Made by a program: the position numbers and the translations under genes. Source: Dyella acidiphila (GTDB taxonomy: Bacteria; Pseudomonadota; Gammaproteobacteria; Xanthomonadales; Rhodanobacteraceae). Taken from it: a DNA stretch of 64,000 nucleotides. Under the pieces are notes generated by a model. The model was not told where the DNA came from, did no database searches, and was given only the letters and a program-made list of their open reading frames with translations. Shown here piece by piece: positions 43,894 to 52,858 of this stretch (its first letter is position 1; every line of letters begins with the position of its first letter). The DNA lies in the NCBI RefSeq assembly GCF_014863405.1, contig NZ_JACZZA010000015.1, positions 1-64,000 on the forward strand, in the 5' to 3' direction.

Positions 43894-43926
43894 AAGGCCG
43901 CCGCGGTTTGCCCCGGCGGCCTTTTT
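43894..43926 (+). terminator. Intrinsic terminator of ppiB
   Basis: AAGGCCGCC pairs with GGCGGCCTT across a 12-nt loop and is followed by TTTT, 25 nt after the ppiB stop. Confidence 0.8.
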
Positions 43927-44005
43927 CACGCCTTCGTTACCTCTGTGTCTTACTCGCGGACATAGAATTCACGGGTTGGACACCCTCACTACAAGGAGCA
44001 CTGCA

Positions 44006-44437
44006 ATGTCCTTACTCGGCGGTTTGAGCAGTCTGTTGGGCGGTGGCGAAGAAGGCGGTGCCTCCTCGCTGGTGAATGTTGCGGGCCAGCTGATCCAGCA
44101 GGCGGGCGGCCTGCAGGGTCTGGCCAGCACGCTGCAGCAGCATGGCCTGGGCGATGCGGTGCAGTCCTGGGTCGGCAATGGCGCCAACCAGCCCATTTCC
44201 GGCGACCAGTTGAACCAGGTGCTGCAGAAGGCGGGGCTGGACTCGGTGATCAACAACGCCGCCGGCAAGCTGGGCGTGGATCCGGGCCAGCTGATGAGCC
44301 AGGTGGCGCAGGTGCTGCCGCATGCGGTGGACCATGCCACGCCGGACGGCCAGGTGCCGGCCAGTGGCGGTGGCGGCTTCGATCTGTCGATGCTGGGCGG
44401 CCTGGCCGAGAAACTGCTGGCGGCGCATACCGCCTGA
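44006..44437 (+). CDS. YidB-like (DUF937) protein
   Basis: A 143-residue protein with an AAGGAG site. The start MSLLGGLSSLLGGGEEGG, the central GQLIQQAGGLQGLASTLQQHGLGDAVQSWVG and ISGDQLNQVLQKAGLDSV, and LMSQVAQVLPHAVDHATPDG are the YidB/DUF937 pattern. A Gly-rich linker precedes the tail. Function is unknown in all organisms. It is monocistronic, with a bidirectional terminator behind it. Confidence 0.85.
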   Translation: MSLLGGLSSLLGGGEEGGASSLVNVAGQLIQQAGGLQGLASTLQQHGLGDAVQSWVGNGANQPISGDQLNQVLQKAGLDSVINNAAGKLGVDPGQLMSQVAQVLPHAVDHATPDGQVPASGGGGFDLSMLGGLAEKLLAAHTA

Positions 44438-44452
44438 GTCCGGTCATGTCCG

Positions 44453-44492
44453 TAAAAAAGCACGGCGCGGAGAACCGGCCGTGCTTTTTTTA
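44453..44492. terminator. Bidirectional terminator
   Basis: AAAAAAGCACGGC pairs with GCCGTGCTTTTTTT between the convergent YidB-like and YeaQ-like genes. T-tracts are present on both strands. Confidence 0.88.
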
Positions 44493-44510
44493 TGCCGGAA
44501 TCCGGCCCGC

Positions 44511-44771
44511 TCAGTGCTGGACGAAGCGCAGCAAGTACAACAGCACGATGGCGCCCACGATCGACATCAGAAAGCCGGCCGCGTGGAATTTCTGCCCCGG
44601 CTCCGGCTTCTTGAACAGCATGCCGATAAAGCCGCCGATCACCGAGCCGACGATGCCGACGATGGTGGTCATGATGAAACCCATGTGCTCGGCGCCCGGC
44701 ACGATCCAGCGGGCGATAAGGCCGACGATGAAGCCGACGATGATGGACCAGATAAGGCTGAACATAGACAT
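44511..44771 (-). CDS. GlsB/YeaQ/YmgE family stress-response membrane protein
   Basis: An 86-residue protein with three hydrophobic helices: IWSIIVGFIVGLIARWIVPG, MTTIVGIVGSVIGGFIGML and a last one LMSIVGAIVLLYLLRF. Gly-rich transmembrane segments with the ARWIVPG turn define the family, which is linked to envelope or acid stress in enterics. AAGGAG precedes two possible starts (44771 and 44765). Confidence 0.9.
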   Translation of the reverse strand: MSMFSLIWSIIVGFIVGLIARWIVPGAEHMGFIMTTIVGIVGSVIGGFIGMLFKKPEPGQKFHAAGFLMSIVGAIVLLYLLRFVQH

Positions 44772-44959
44772 CTTCTCCTTGCGTCTGTGGCGAGGCTGCT
44801 GATCAGATGACTTCCCCTCCGCCCGGGCCCTGCGGCGGCATCCGCATCATGCCAGCGCAACTTCCCGGCGCAATAGGAGTTTTTCGGCCAGGTCGATGAC
44901 GCACCGCCACATGCTAAAATCGCCCGGTTTGCTGCCTCCTGTCCCCCTCCGAGGAAACC

Positions 44960-46159
44960 ATGCCCCAGCTCGCCCAGCGTGTCGGCCGCGCCAAACCCAG
45001 CGCGATCATGGTCATTGCCGAAAAGGCCAAGCAGCTCAAGGCTGCCGGCCGCGACATCATCAGCTTCTCCATCGGCGTACCGAATTTCCTGCCCGGCGAA
45101 CATGTCTATGCGGCGGCGCGCGAAGCGCTCTCGCACGATAGCGGCCAGTACGGCAGCAACCGCGGCGCCGATGCGCTGCTGGATGCCTTTCTCAAGCATA
45201 TCGAAGCGCTGGGTTTCAGCGGCTATACCCGCGCCAATCTTTCGATCGGCATCGGCGCCAAGCAGGTGCTGTACAACCTGGCCGAGGCCTTCCTCAACGA
45301 AGGCGATGAAATCTGCTTCGCCGCGCCGTACTGGACCACCTATCACGATATCGCCGATATCGTCGGCGCCAAGGCCAACGTGCTGCACTGCGGTCCGGCG
45401 CAGAACTACAAGCTCACGCCGCAGCAACTGGATACCGCCCTGGCGCGCAAGCCCAAGGTGTTCCTGTTCAACAATCCGTCCAACCCCACCGGCATGGTCT
45501 ACACGCGCGAGGAAATCGCCGCGCTGGCCGACGTGCTGGCCAAGTATCCGGATACCTGGATCATCACCGACGACATCTACAACTCGATGGTGTTCGACGG
45601 TATCGGCTATCACAACTTCGTATTTGCGCGGCCCGAATTGCGCGAGCGGCTGGTGTTCGTCGATTCGGTCTCCAAGACCTACGGCATGCCCGGCTGGCGC
45701 GTGGGCCTGATCGCCGGCCCCGAATCGGTGGCCAAGGCGATCACCACGCTCAATTCCAATCACATCACCAGCGTGCCGGAAGTGATCACCGCCGCGGCGG
45801 TTGCCGCCTTCAGCGGTCCGCAGGACATTCCTGCGGCCAAGTGCGAGGAATTTGCCGGCAAGCGCGATATCGTGCTGGCCGCGCTGGCCAGGATTCCCGG
45901 CGTGGTGTGTCCGCGTCCGCAGGGCGCGTTCTACGCTTTTCCCGATATCTCGGTCGCGTTCGGCAAGAGCCATAACGGCAAGCGCATCGAGAACGACGTG
46001 GAACTGTGCGCGGCGCTGCTGGAAGCCAAGGGCGTGGCCTGTGTGCCGGGCTCGGCTTTCGGCGAACCGCGCGCGCTGCGTATTTCCTATACCTGTCCTA
46101 CCGCCCAGCTCGAACCCGGCCTTGCGCGCATCGTCGAGTTCTTTGCTGAATTGACCTGA
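44960..46159 (+). CDS. Class I pyridoxal-phosphate aminotransferase (AspB type)
   Basis: A 399-residue fold-type I aminotransferase. DIISFSIGVPNFLPGEHV, YGSNRGADALLDAF, NNPSNPTGMVYTREEI, ITDDIYNSMVF, DSVSKTYGMPGWRVG (PLP lysine) and PGSAFGEPRALRISY (substrate arginine) are all present. It most likely transfers amino groups between aspartate or a similar acidic amino acid and 2-oxoglutarate. Exact specificity is not fixed by sequence. A TAAAAT at 44915-44920 may be its -10. It ends in a hairpin terminator before mdh. Confidence 0.88.
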   Translation: MPQLAQRVGRAKPSAIMVIAEKAKQLKAAGRDIISFSIGVPNFLPGEHVYAAAREALSHDSGQYGSNRGADALLDAFLKHIEALGFSGYTRANLSIGIGAKQVLYNLAEAFLNEGDEICFAAPYWTTYHDIADIVGAKANVLHCGPAQNYKLTPQQLDTALARKPKVFLFNNPSNPTGMVYTREEIAALADVLAKYPDTWIITDDIYNSMVFDGIGYHNFVFARPELRERLVFVDSVSKTYGMPGWRVGLIAGPESVAKAITTLNSNHITSVPEVITAAAVAAFSGPQDIPAAKCEEFAGKRDIVLAALARIPGVVCPRPQGAFYAFPDISVAFGKSHNGKRIENDVELCAALLEAKGVACVPGSAFGEPRALRISYTCPTAQLEPGLARIVEFFAELT

Positions 46160-46170
46160 TTCTTCTCCGG

Positions 46171-46199
46171 CCTGCATCACGCGATGCAGGTCTTGTTTT
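46171..46199 (+). terminator. Intrinsic terminator between aminotransferase and mdh
   Basis: CCTGCATCACGCGATGCAGG with TCTTGTTTT behind it: an 8-bp stem, a 4-nt loop and a T-rich tail, 11 nt after the aminotransferase stop. Confidence 0.8.
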
Positions 46200-46222
46200 A
46201 TGCACCTGAAGGAGTTGCCACG

Positions 46223-47209
46223 ATGAAAGCCCCCGTTCGTGTTGCCGTGACCGGCGCTGCCGGCCAGATCGGTTATGCCTTGCTGTTCCGTATCGCCGCC
46301 GGCGACATGCTCGGTCCGGACCAGCCGGTGATTCTGCACCTGCTCGAAATCACCCCGGCGCTGCCCGCACTGCAGGGCGTGGTGATGGAACTCAACGACT
46401 GCGCCTTCCCGACCCTGGCCGGCATTGTCGCCACCGATGACGTGAACGTGGCCTTCAAGGATGTCGACTACGCCCTGCTGGTGGGCGCGCGTCCGCGCGG
46501 CCCGGGCATGGAGCGCAAGGACCTGCTGGAAGCCAACGGCGCAATCTTCTCGCCGCAGGGCAAGGCGCTGAACGATCACGCCAAGCGCGACGTGAAGGTG
46601 CTGGTGGTGGGCAACCCGGCCAACACCAATGCGCTGATCGCGCAGCAGAACGCCCCGGACCTGGATCCGAAGTGCTTCACCGCGATGGTGCGCCTGGACC
46701 ACAACCGTGCGCTGTCGCAGCTGGCCGAAAAGACCGGCAAGCACACCACCGACATCAAGAAGGTCACCATCTGGGGCAACCACAGCTCCACCCAGTACCC
46801 GGACCTGCACCACGCCAGCGTCGGCGGCAAGGCTGCGCTCAGCCTGATCGACCAGGGCTGGTACGAGAAGGATTTCATTCCGACCGTGCAGCAGCGCGGC
46901 GCCGCCATTATCAAGGCGCGCGGTGCGTCGTCGGCCGCCTCGGCCGCTTCGGCGGCGATCGACCATATGCGCAACTGGGCGCTGGGCAGCACGGACGGTG
47001 ACTGGGTGTCGATGGGCATTCCGTCGGATGGCTCCTACGGCATCGCGCCGGGCGTGATCTACGGCTATCCGGTGACGGTGAAGAACGGCAAGTACGAGAT
47101 CGTGCAGGGCCTGGAAATCAACGAATTCTCGCGCGCCCGCATGGACGCCACCGAGAAGGAACTGCGCGAAGAGCGCGCTGGCGTCGAGCATCTGTTCGCC
47201 AAGAAGTAA
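46223..47209 (+). CDS. mdh: Malate dehydrogenase
   Basis: A 328-residue NAD-dependent dehydrogenase of the type found in Xanthomonadales and Burkholderia. [19 protein letters not shown] binds [21 protein letters not shown] is the mobile loop with substrate arginines, [13 protein letters not shown] and [14 protein letters not shown] follow, and [12 protein letters not shown] contributes the catalytic histidine (H187). It oxidises malate to oxaloacetate in the TCA cycle. It has AAGGAG upstream and is monocistronic. Confidence 0.97.
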   Translation: MKAPVRVAVTGAAGQIGYALLFRIAAGDMLGPDQPVILHLLEITPALPALQGVVMELNDCAFPTLAGIVATDDVNVAFKDVDYALLVGARPRGPGMERKDLLEANGAIFSPQGKALNDHAKRDVKVLVVGNPANTNALIAQQNAPDLDPKCFTAMVRLDHNRALSQLAEKTGKHTTDIKKVTIWGNHSSTQYPDLHHASVGGKAALSLIDQGWYEKDFIPTVQQRGAAIIKARGASSAASAASAAIDHMRNWALGSTDGDWVSMGIPSDGSYGIAPGVIYGYPVTVKNGKYEIVQGLEINEFSRARMDATEKELREERAGVEHLFAKK

Positions 47210-47228
47210 GTTTCGTTTTACTGCTGCA

Positions 47229-47263
47229 GAAAAAGGCCACCTCGCAAGAGGTGGCCTTTTTTG
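47229..47263. terminator. Bidirectional intrinsic terminator of mdh
   Basis: AAAAAGGCCACCTC-GCAA-GAGGTGGCCTTTTTTG contains a 13-bp near-perfect stem with T-tracts on both strands, 20 nt after the mdh stop. Confidence 0.92.
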
Positions 47264-47323
47264 TGCCTGAGTTGGGCTGTGCCGGATTCGATCCGGGGTC
47301 ACTCATCGGTGTAGGCAAGATCC

Positions 47324-47353
47324 GTTGGGTTACGCTGCGCTAACCCAACCTAC
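47324..47353. repeat. REP-like palindrome (family B)
   Basis: The GTTGGGTTACGCTGCGCTAA unit again, preceded by a degenerate family A piece (GGATTCGATCCGGGG, 47284-47299). The rest of the gap to 47539 shows no gene. Confidence 0.85.
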
Positions 47354-47539
47354 AGGTGGTTTGGTGGTGGGCTTGCGCAACACTAATCGCAATCCTATCG
47401 ATGCATCAGGCTTCGCCGACAGCCATGCGGATGGGCACATGAGAAGGTTTTACGGCCGGGCGCGATCACGCTGACGCGAGTCCGCGCTTGTGCAGAAAAC
47501 TCATCGCAGAGCGATGCCCCTTTTCAACAGGAAGTTTCC

Positions 47540-48544
47540 ATGCTGACGAACAACCAACCGAGCTTCACGATGCGCCCTGCCGCTGCCACGCGGCAAACGG
47601 GTTTAAGCCGCTGCATTCTTGCCCTGCTGCTGGGCTGCCTGACGTGGCCGGTCGCCGCGCACAACATCTATGTCGCCAATTCGGACGACAACACAGTCTC
47701 GATCATCGATGCCGCAACCAACAAAGTCAGCGCAACGCTGGCGGTGGGGAAGACTCCCCTGAGCGTGGCGTTTACGCCGGGCGGTGACAAGGCGTATGTG
47801 GCCAATGGCGATGCCAATACCGTGTCGGTGATCGATACGGCCAGCCATACCGTGACTGCCACGGTGAAGGTCGGGAAGAGCCCTGCCGACGTGGCGATCA
47901 GCCCCAACGGTGCGCGTGCCTATGTGGCCAACGAGAGCAGCCGGAACGTCTCCGTGATCGATACTGCCACCATGAAAGTCGCGGCCAAGGTGACAGTGGG
48001 TGGCTACCCGGTCGGCATTGCGGTGACGCCCGATAATCGCCGGGCCTATGTGATCCACGAAGACAGCCGCAACATCACCGTGATCGATACCGCCCGCAAC
48101 ACCGTTGCCGCGGTCATCAAGGTGGCAGGCATCCCCGGTGAGCTGGCGTTCTCTCCCAATGGTGCGCAGCTGTACGTGACCGATTTCTGGTCGCGTAACG
48201 TCTATGTGATCAATACCGCGATCAATGCCGTCGTAGCTACGATCGAGGTGGGCACTCAGCCGTATGGCATCGCGGTTACGCCGGATGGTGCCCGTGCGTA
48301 TGTGGCCAATTACTACGATGACACGGTGTCGGTTATCGACACGCGCAGCAACGCAGTGACGGCCACGCTCGACGTGGGGCGCTTTCCGATTGGCGTGACG
48401 ATCAGTCCGGATGGCAGTCGGGTATACGTGTCCAACAACTATTCCGATACGGTATCCGTCATCAGCACGGCTACCGATACGGTTGTCGACACCGTCGAAG
48501 TGGGGCAGTCGCCGACCGGCATGGCCGCGCAGCCAGCTGCCTGA
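47540..48544 (+). CDS. Exported YVTN/YncE-type beta-propeller protein
   Basis: 334 residues: a signal peptide (CILALLLGCLTWPVAAH) then seven to eight repeats of about 42 residues, each like IYVANSDDNTVSIIDAATN followed by V.ATLAVGKTPLSVAFTPGG. This is the YVTN seven-bladed propeller seen in YncE and surface-layer proteins. It is likely periplasmic and a ligand-binding scaffold; no catalytic residues are evident. The DNA shows the corresponding 126-bp periodicity. AGGAAG precedes the ATG. It stands alone. Confidence 0.87.
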   Translation: MLTNNQPSFTMRPAAATRQTGLSRCILALLLGCLTWPVAAHNIYVANSDDNTVSIIDAATNKVSATLAVGKTPLSVAFTPGGDKAYVANGDANTVSVIDTASHTVTATVKVGKSPADVAISPNGARAYVANESSRNVSVIDTATMKVAAKVTVGGYPVGIAVTPDNRRAYVIHEDSRNITVIDTARNTVAAVIKVAGIPGELAFSPNGAQLYVTDFWSRNVYVINTAINAVVATIEVGTQPYGIAVTPDGARAYVANYYDDTVSVIDTRSNAVTATLDVGRFPIGVTISPDGSRVYVSNNYSDTVSVISTATDTVVDTVEVGQSPTGMAAQPAA

Positions 48545-48616
48545 GGATGCGGGGATGTAATGCAGGCTTGCGGCCATCTCTGATGAGATGGCCGCTTTTG
48601 CTCTGCAGGGATAGCT

Positions 48617-50302
48617 TCAGTGCAGCTGATAGCTGAAAGAGAAATCCACGCGCGGTTCGCGGTGCGGCGCCTCGAACGGTACGTCGCCAACCGGTTCGGC
48701 GAAGGTGAGGTCAAACGTGTAATAGCGCTTATCCGACCAGCGCACGCCTAAGCCGGCAGTGCCGAGCTGGGCCGTAGTGGGCGCACCCACATTGAGATAC
48801 ACGCGTGCATATTGTCCGATCAGATACGGCGTTACCTGTTTCACCCAGCGGGTGGACACGTCGAACGAGCGGTTCACTTCCATCGATGCGCCCCAGCCGC
48901 TGTCGCCGGCGGTTTCGCCCGGATCGTAGGCCAGGCCATAGCGCGGCCCGCCGAAGCTGACCTGTTCGGTGGTAGGCAAGGTGTTGTTGCTGTATTGCCC
49001 GGTGATGTTGAACACCGTGCCGAAGTGATGCGGCCAGACATTGCTCTGGATAAAAGTGGCGTCGTAGCGGGTGAACTGCGGATCGGCCGGCACCGCTTCG
49101 GCCAGGTTGCCGACGCGCACGACGGTGCTGGCATTGGCGCCCAGGGCATCCAGTCCATGGGCGATTTCCAGATTCACTTTCTGCACGCTGGTGTCGCCGG
49201 CCTTGATCCAGTCCATCTTCGCATCGAGCACGCGCAGCCCGTACTGCTGGATCAAGCGCGCACCGGTGACGGTGTTGGTGTAGGTCTCGTTGAGCGTAGT
49301 CGCATAGGCGCCGCCGGTGGCGGTGAGGCTGTGGTGGTTGTCCAGCAGCAGCGGATAGCTGAAGGAAAATGTGTATTGGTCCTGATGCATGTTCTGCTGC
49401 AGGTAAGAGGGCAGTTGGTCGTCGGTATCGGGATTGCCCTGGTAGTGCGAGGCGTTCACGTGCAGCATCAGGCCGTCCGACCACAGCGGCTGCAGATAAG
49501 CCAGCGCGTACAGGCGCTGATCGCCGGGGCCGGACGGTAGCAGGGTGGAGAAGCCGACTTGTTCGGCCTGTCCCAGCAAGCCATTCTCGGTAACGCCGGT
49601 GAGGCCTTGCACGCCCGGATGATCGAAATCGATGCCGGTGGTGGCATTGAAGCGCGTGCGCTTCACGCTCAACTCCAGGCGCGTGGCGCCGTCGGTGGTG
49701 GTGGGTGCGGGCACGTTCGCATCGATGTGCAGGCCGGGCAGCATGCCCAGCACCTGCAAATAGCGTTCGAAGGTTTTCTGGCGCAGCGGGCGGTCCTTGG
49801 CGATGTGCTGCGCGATGGCGCGAATCTTCGGGGCCATATTGCCGGCGTCGCCGGTAATGTCCACCGTAGCCACATAGCCTTCCACGATGGTGATGTGTAC
49901 GTCGCCGTTGGCAAAGTCCTGGGTGGGCACAAAGCCGAACGACAGCGCATAACCGTGTGCCTTGTACACGTCGCTGACCTTGTTGGCGGCAGCGAGCACA
50001 TCGGCCACGTGCACGTTCTTGCCGGTCATCGGGCTGAACAGCGCGGCGATTTCCTTGAACGGCACGGCATGCACGCCGACCACATCGAAGCGGCGTGGCG
50101 TAATGGGGGTGGCTAGCAAGGCGGCCAGGCGTGGATTGGGTGCCTGTTTTTGCACCTGCTCGTTGACGCGCGGCGTCACCGGCGTTTCTACGCGCGGCAG
50201 GTTTTGCAGCGGATTGGCGGTGGAGGGCGGACGCACCTGTGCATCCACCTGCAGTGACATCGCGATGGAAATGCCGAGCGCCGGGCCGATCCATGCCTTC
50301 AT
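48617..50302 (-). CDS. ShlB/FhaC-type two-partner secretion transporter (TpsB)
   Basis: A 561-residue outer-membrane protein. After the signal peptide and a Pro-rich linker, residues about 95-240 hold POTRA domains (FDVVGVHAVPFKEIAALFSP, ALSFGFVPTQDFANGDVHITIVEGYVATV). The rest is a barrel with the GLLGQAEQVGFSTLLPSG start and a GVRWSDKRYYTFDLTFAEPV end. The last residue is His rather than Phe. Such proteins export one partner encoded next door; here that is the repeat lipoprotein upstream. GGGGG precedes the ATG at 50302. Confidence 0.85.
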   Translation of the reverse strand: MKAWIGPALGISIAMSLQVDAQVRPPSTANPLQNLPRVETPVTPRVNEQVQKQAPNPRLAALLATPITPRRFDVVGVHAVPFKEIAALFSPMTGKNVHVADVLAAANKVSDVYKAHGYALSFGFVPTQDFANGDVHITIVEGYVATVDITGDAGNMAPKIRAIAQHIAKDRPLRQKTFERYLQVLGMLPGLHIDANVPAPTTTDGATRLELSVKRTRFNATTGIDFDHPGVQGLTGVTENGLLGQAEQVGFSTLLPSGPGDQRLYALAYLQPLWSDGLMLHVNASHYQGNPDTDDQLPSYLQQNMHQDQYTFSFSYPLLLDNHHSLTATGGAYATTLNETYTNTVTGARLIQQYGLRVLDAKMDWIKAGDTSVQKVNLEIAHGLDALGANASTVVRVGNLAEAVPADPQFTRYDATFIQSNVWPHHFGTVFNITGQYSNNTLPTTEQVSFGGPRYGLAYDPGETAGDSGWGASMEVNRSFDVSTRWVKQVTPYLIGQYARVYLNVGAPTTAQLGTAGLGVRWSDKRYYTFDLTFAEPVGDVPFEAPHREPRVDFSFSYQLH

Positions 50303-50360
50303 CACTGCCCCCTGTTTTGTCGCGTCTTGCAAAAGCGCGCGGCGTGCGCGCCGTTGATAA

Positions 50361-50390
50361 GGTGGAGGCGGCTCCATGGCCGCCTCCACT
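50361..50390. terminator. Strong hairpin between lipoprotein and TpsB genes
   Basis: GTGGAGGCGGC and GCCGCCTCCAC form a perfect 11-bp stem with a 6-nt loop. No T-tract follows, so partial read-through into the transporter gene, or RNA processing, is more likely than full termination. Confidence 0.6.
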
Positions 50391-50425
50391 TCAACGCGTG
50401 TTGCTTTTTGTTCGAGCGCAGCCTG

Positions 50426-51844
50426 TTACAGGCCGGTCTTGCCGAGTACGCCAGCCAGTCCGTTGCCCTTGCTGCTGCCGCTGCTGCCGCCGGAAAGGCC
50501 GCTGGTCACCGAGCCGAGCAAGCCACCGCTGCCACTGGTGCCGGTAATACCCGCCACACCATTGACCACGTTGCTGACCGCCTGCGTTACGGGTGACAGC
50601 GGTCCGTTCACGGCGCCCGTAGCATTGGCGCCAACCACGGCGACGGCACCGCCTGCGGTGGTGACTACGTTGCCGACCAGGCTGGTCACCGGATTGAGTG
50701 CCGCGGCAGGGCCCGAACCGAGCGCGCTGATGGCGGCGCCCGTACCGGCGACGGTCGCGCCGACGCCAGTCACGGCACCGGTGGCACCGGCCAAGGTCAC
50801 GCCGACCGGATTGCTGATGCTGCCCGCATGGCCGAGGCCGGCGGTGACACCATCGCCGAGCGTGGTTACCGAGCCGCCCAGGCCCGCCACGGTACCGCCG
50901 AGCAAGGATGTAACCGGTGCTGCCGGCGTGCCGGCGCCAGCGCCGCTGACTTGCGTGCCGACCGACGACACCAGGCCGCCGACGCCCGCGGTGGCATTGC
51001 CGCCGACGGTCGATACGGCAGCGACGAGGTTGCCGCTGTTGGTATTGCTGAGGCTGGAGGCGAGCGGATTGAGCAGGTTGCTGGCATCCTGCGTCACCGT
51101 CTTCACCAGGCCGGTGCTGAGCGCGCCATCCAGCGGCACGCTGCCGGCGGACACTGCATTGCCGAGGGTGGATACCGCGCCGCCGAGGGTGGAGGTGATC
51201 GGTTCGATCGGCGAGCCCTGGAAGTCGCCGACGCTGATGACGGTCTCGCCCAGGCTGTTGACTGCTTTGCCGGTATCGTCCACGACGCCGCCGACGCTCT
51301 GCACCGTGGTGCCGACCGGATCGCTGGTATTGCCCAGCTGGCCGAGCCCGCTGCTGACGCCATTACCCAGCGTGCTGACCGCATTGCCGGTGTTCTCGAC
51401 CACGCCGGCCAAACCTTGCGTGGTGCCGTTGTTGCCCAGCGGCGTATTGGTGAGCTGCGAGCCGACCGTGCTGACCGCACCGCCCAGGCTGGAGACGACA
51501 TTGCCGGCACCGGTCGCGACCGCGCCAAGCACGTTGGACGGCGCCGCGCTCGGCGTGGGCGTTGGGGTGGGCGTCGGTGTCGGCGTGGGCGTGGGCGTCG
51601 GTGTGCCGCTATTGCCGCCGCTGCCGGAAATCCCGCTGCCGCCGCCACTGCTGCTGCCACTGCCACTACCGCTGGAACCTGAGCCGCTGGAGCCGCTGCC
51701 GGACGGGCCGACCGAGGTGCCGCCGCCGGAAGGAGAACGTACCGATCCCGAACCGCTGCAGGCGGCCATGGAGACCACCGCGGCCAGGATCAGACTGGAA
51801 AGAAGGGTCCGCTTGAGGACATTGCCCGAAGAAAGATTGCGCAT
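50426..51844 (-). CDS. Repeat-rich lipoprotein, likely TpsB partner
   Basis: 472 residues. A lipoprotein signal (LLSSLILAAVVSMAAC) gives a lipidated Cys. Then follow a Gly/Ser-rich stretch, a (PT)n linker, and about 330 residues of degenerate repeats built on GLxxVVxxxGNAVSTLGNGV and GxVSSLGGAVSTVGS, without Cys or aromatic residues. Similar genes are labelled collagen-like, but there is no Gly-X-Y register. It precedes and probably shares a transcript with the ShlB-type transporter. No TPS haemagglutinin domain is present. The ATG at 51844 fits GGAG spacing; 51850 is an alternative. Confidence 0.75.
   Translation of the reverse strand: MRNLSSGNVLKRTLLSSLILAAVVSMAACSGSGSVRSPSGGGTSVGPSGSGSSGSGSSGSGSGSSSGGGSGISGSGGNSGTPTPTPTPTPTPTPTPTPSAAPSNVLGAVATGAGNVVSSLGGAVSTVGSQLTNTPLGNNGTTQGLAGVVENTGNAVSTLGNGVSSGLGQLGNTSDPVGTTVQSVGGVVDDTGKAVNSLGETVISVGDFQGSPIEPITSTLGGAVSTLGNAVSAGSVPLDGALSTGLVKTVTQDASNLLNPLASSLSNTNSGNLVAAVSTVGGNATAGVGGLVSSVGTQVSGAGAGTPAAPVTSLLGGTVAGLGGSVTTLGDGVTAGLGHAGSISNPVGVTLAGATGAVTGVGATVAGTGAAISALGSGPAAALNPVTSLVGNVVTTAGGAVAVVGANATGAVNGPLSPVTQAVSNVVNGVAGITGTSGSGGLLGSVTSGLSGGSSGSSKGNGLAGVLGKTGL
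51554..51603 (-). repeat. Short tandem repeat encoding a Thr-Pro linker
   Basis: About eight imperfect GGCGT(G/C) units (minus strand ACGCC) encode alternating Thr and Pro in the lipoprotein. Hexanucleotide slippage would lengthen or shorten the stalk in frame. Confidence 0.75.
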
Positions 51845-52132
51845 GATCATCACTCCACGAACGCAGTGCGTTCCACCTGTAGTGGATGCGTGAAAGTAGA
51901 CATCTATCCCTCCCGACCGGCTCATGCGTACCGGTTGATTCGGAGCCTGGAATGGATGGGCGGCCTCCTTTACGCCTGGATGCCTAAACATGAGTAAGGA
52001 TCGGGCGAAAGCGATGCTGCGAGCACTCACGTGAAGCCGCCGTGCAAGCGGCGTCTACAACTTCCGCACAAAATGTGACGCAGCGTTCTAAACGAAGTGT
52101 TGCCTGGCGTGAGACGTGCCGTTTGGCACGAT

Positions 52133-52858
52133 CTATTCCCGCAGAGCCTGTAAATCCAGGCTTTTTAGATCGATTTTAAGAACCGATCCCTGTTCATACC
52201 AGTCGCCAAGGACGATGCGCTTGGCCGTATGGCCGTCCAAATTCAGGGGGTGGATGGCGGGGCGGTGGGTGTGGCCGTGGACCAGCCGGGTCACGCCGGC
52301 CGTGCGCATGGCCTGGGCCACGGCGTCGGCATTGACGTCCATGATGGTCTCGTGGGTGCTGCCGGTATGGGCGCGGCTGTCCTCGCGCGCCTTGGCGGCG
52401 AAGGCGCGGCGTGCCTCCAGCGGCATCGACAGCACCTGCGCCTTCCATGCGGGCGTGCGTACGTTGCGGCGCACCGCCTGGTAGGCGACGTCGTCGGTGC
52501 ACAGCACGTCGCCATGCATCAGCAGCGTGGGCGTGCCGTACAGGTCATGCACGGTGCCGTCGTCGAGCAGGGTGAAACCGGCGCGCTCGGCAAATGCCTC
52601 GCCAAGCAGGAAGTCGCGATTGCCGGCCATGAAATACACCGGCACGCCGGCATCGCGCACGGCGCGCGTGGCGGTGGCGATGCGCTTGGGCAGTTGCGCA
52701 TCGTCGTCGTCGCCGATCCATGCTTCGACCAGGTCGCCGAGGATGTACAGCGCGTCGGCACGGCGCACCTCCTCGCTGGCGAGGTAGTGTTCGAACAAGC
52801 TGGTGATCTGGGGGCGGCTATCGTCGAGATGCAGGTCGGCGATAAACAGCGTGCTCAC
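52133..52858 (-). CDS. lpxH: UDP-2,3-diacylglucosamine diphosphatase LpxH
   Basis: A 241-residue metallophosphoesterase. FIADLHLDDSRP, YILGDLVEAWIGDDD, YFMAGNRDFLLG, LLMHGDVLCTDD and LVHGHTHRPAIH give all metal ligands of the LpxH family. It removes UMP from UDP-diacylglucosamine in lipid A synthesis at the inner membrane. The GTG start overlaps the stop of the upstream cyclophilin gene by 4 nt, so the pair is coupled. A gap of 288 nt with no gene separates it from the lipoprotein gene. Confidence 0.95.
   Translation of the reverse strand: MSTLFIADLHLDDSRPQITSLFEHYLASEEVRRADALYILGDLVEAWIGDDDDAQLPKRIATATRAVRDAGVPVYFMAGNRDFLLGEAFAERAGFTLLDDGTVHDLYGTPTLLMHGDVLCTDDVAYQAVRRNVRTPAWKAQVLSMPLEARRAFAAKAREDSRAHTGSTHETIMDVNADAVAQAMRTAGVTRLVHGHTHRPAIHPLNLDGHTAKRIVLGDWYEQGSVLKIDLKSLDLQALRE

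Noticed and set aside
44669-47302. Minus-strand open frame of 877 codons across the aminotransferase and mdh
   Set aside because: It is the mirror of conserved genes and its translation has no recognisable domain.
47660-48530. 126-bp periodicity considered as a CRISPR or satellite array
   Set aside because: The period matches the 42-residue YVTN blades of a coding sequence and the copies are divergent.
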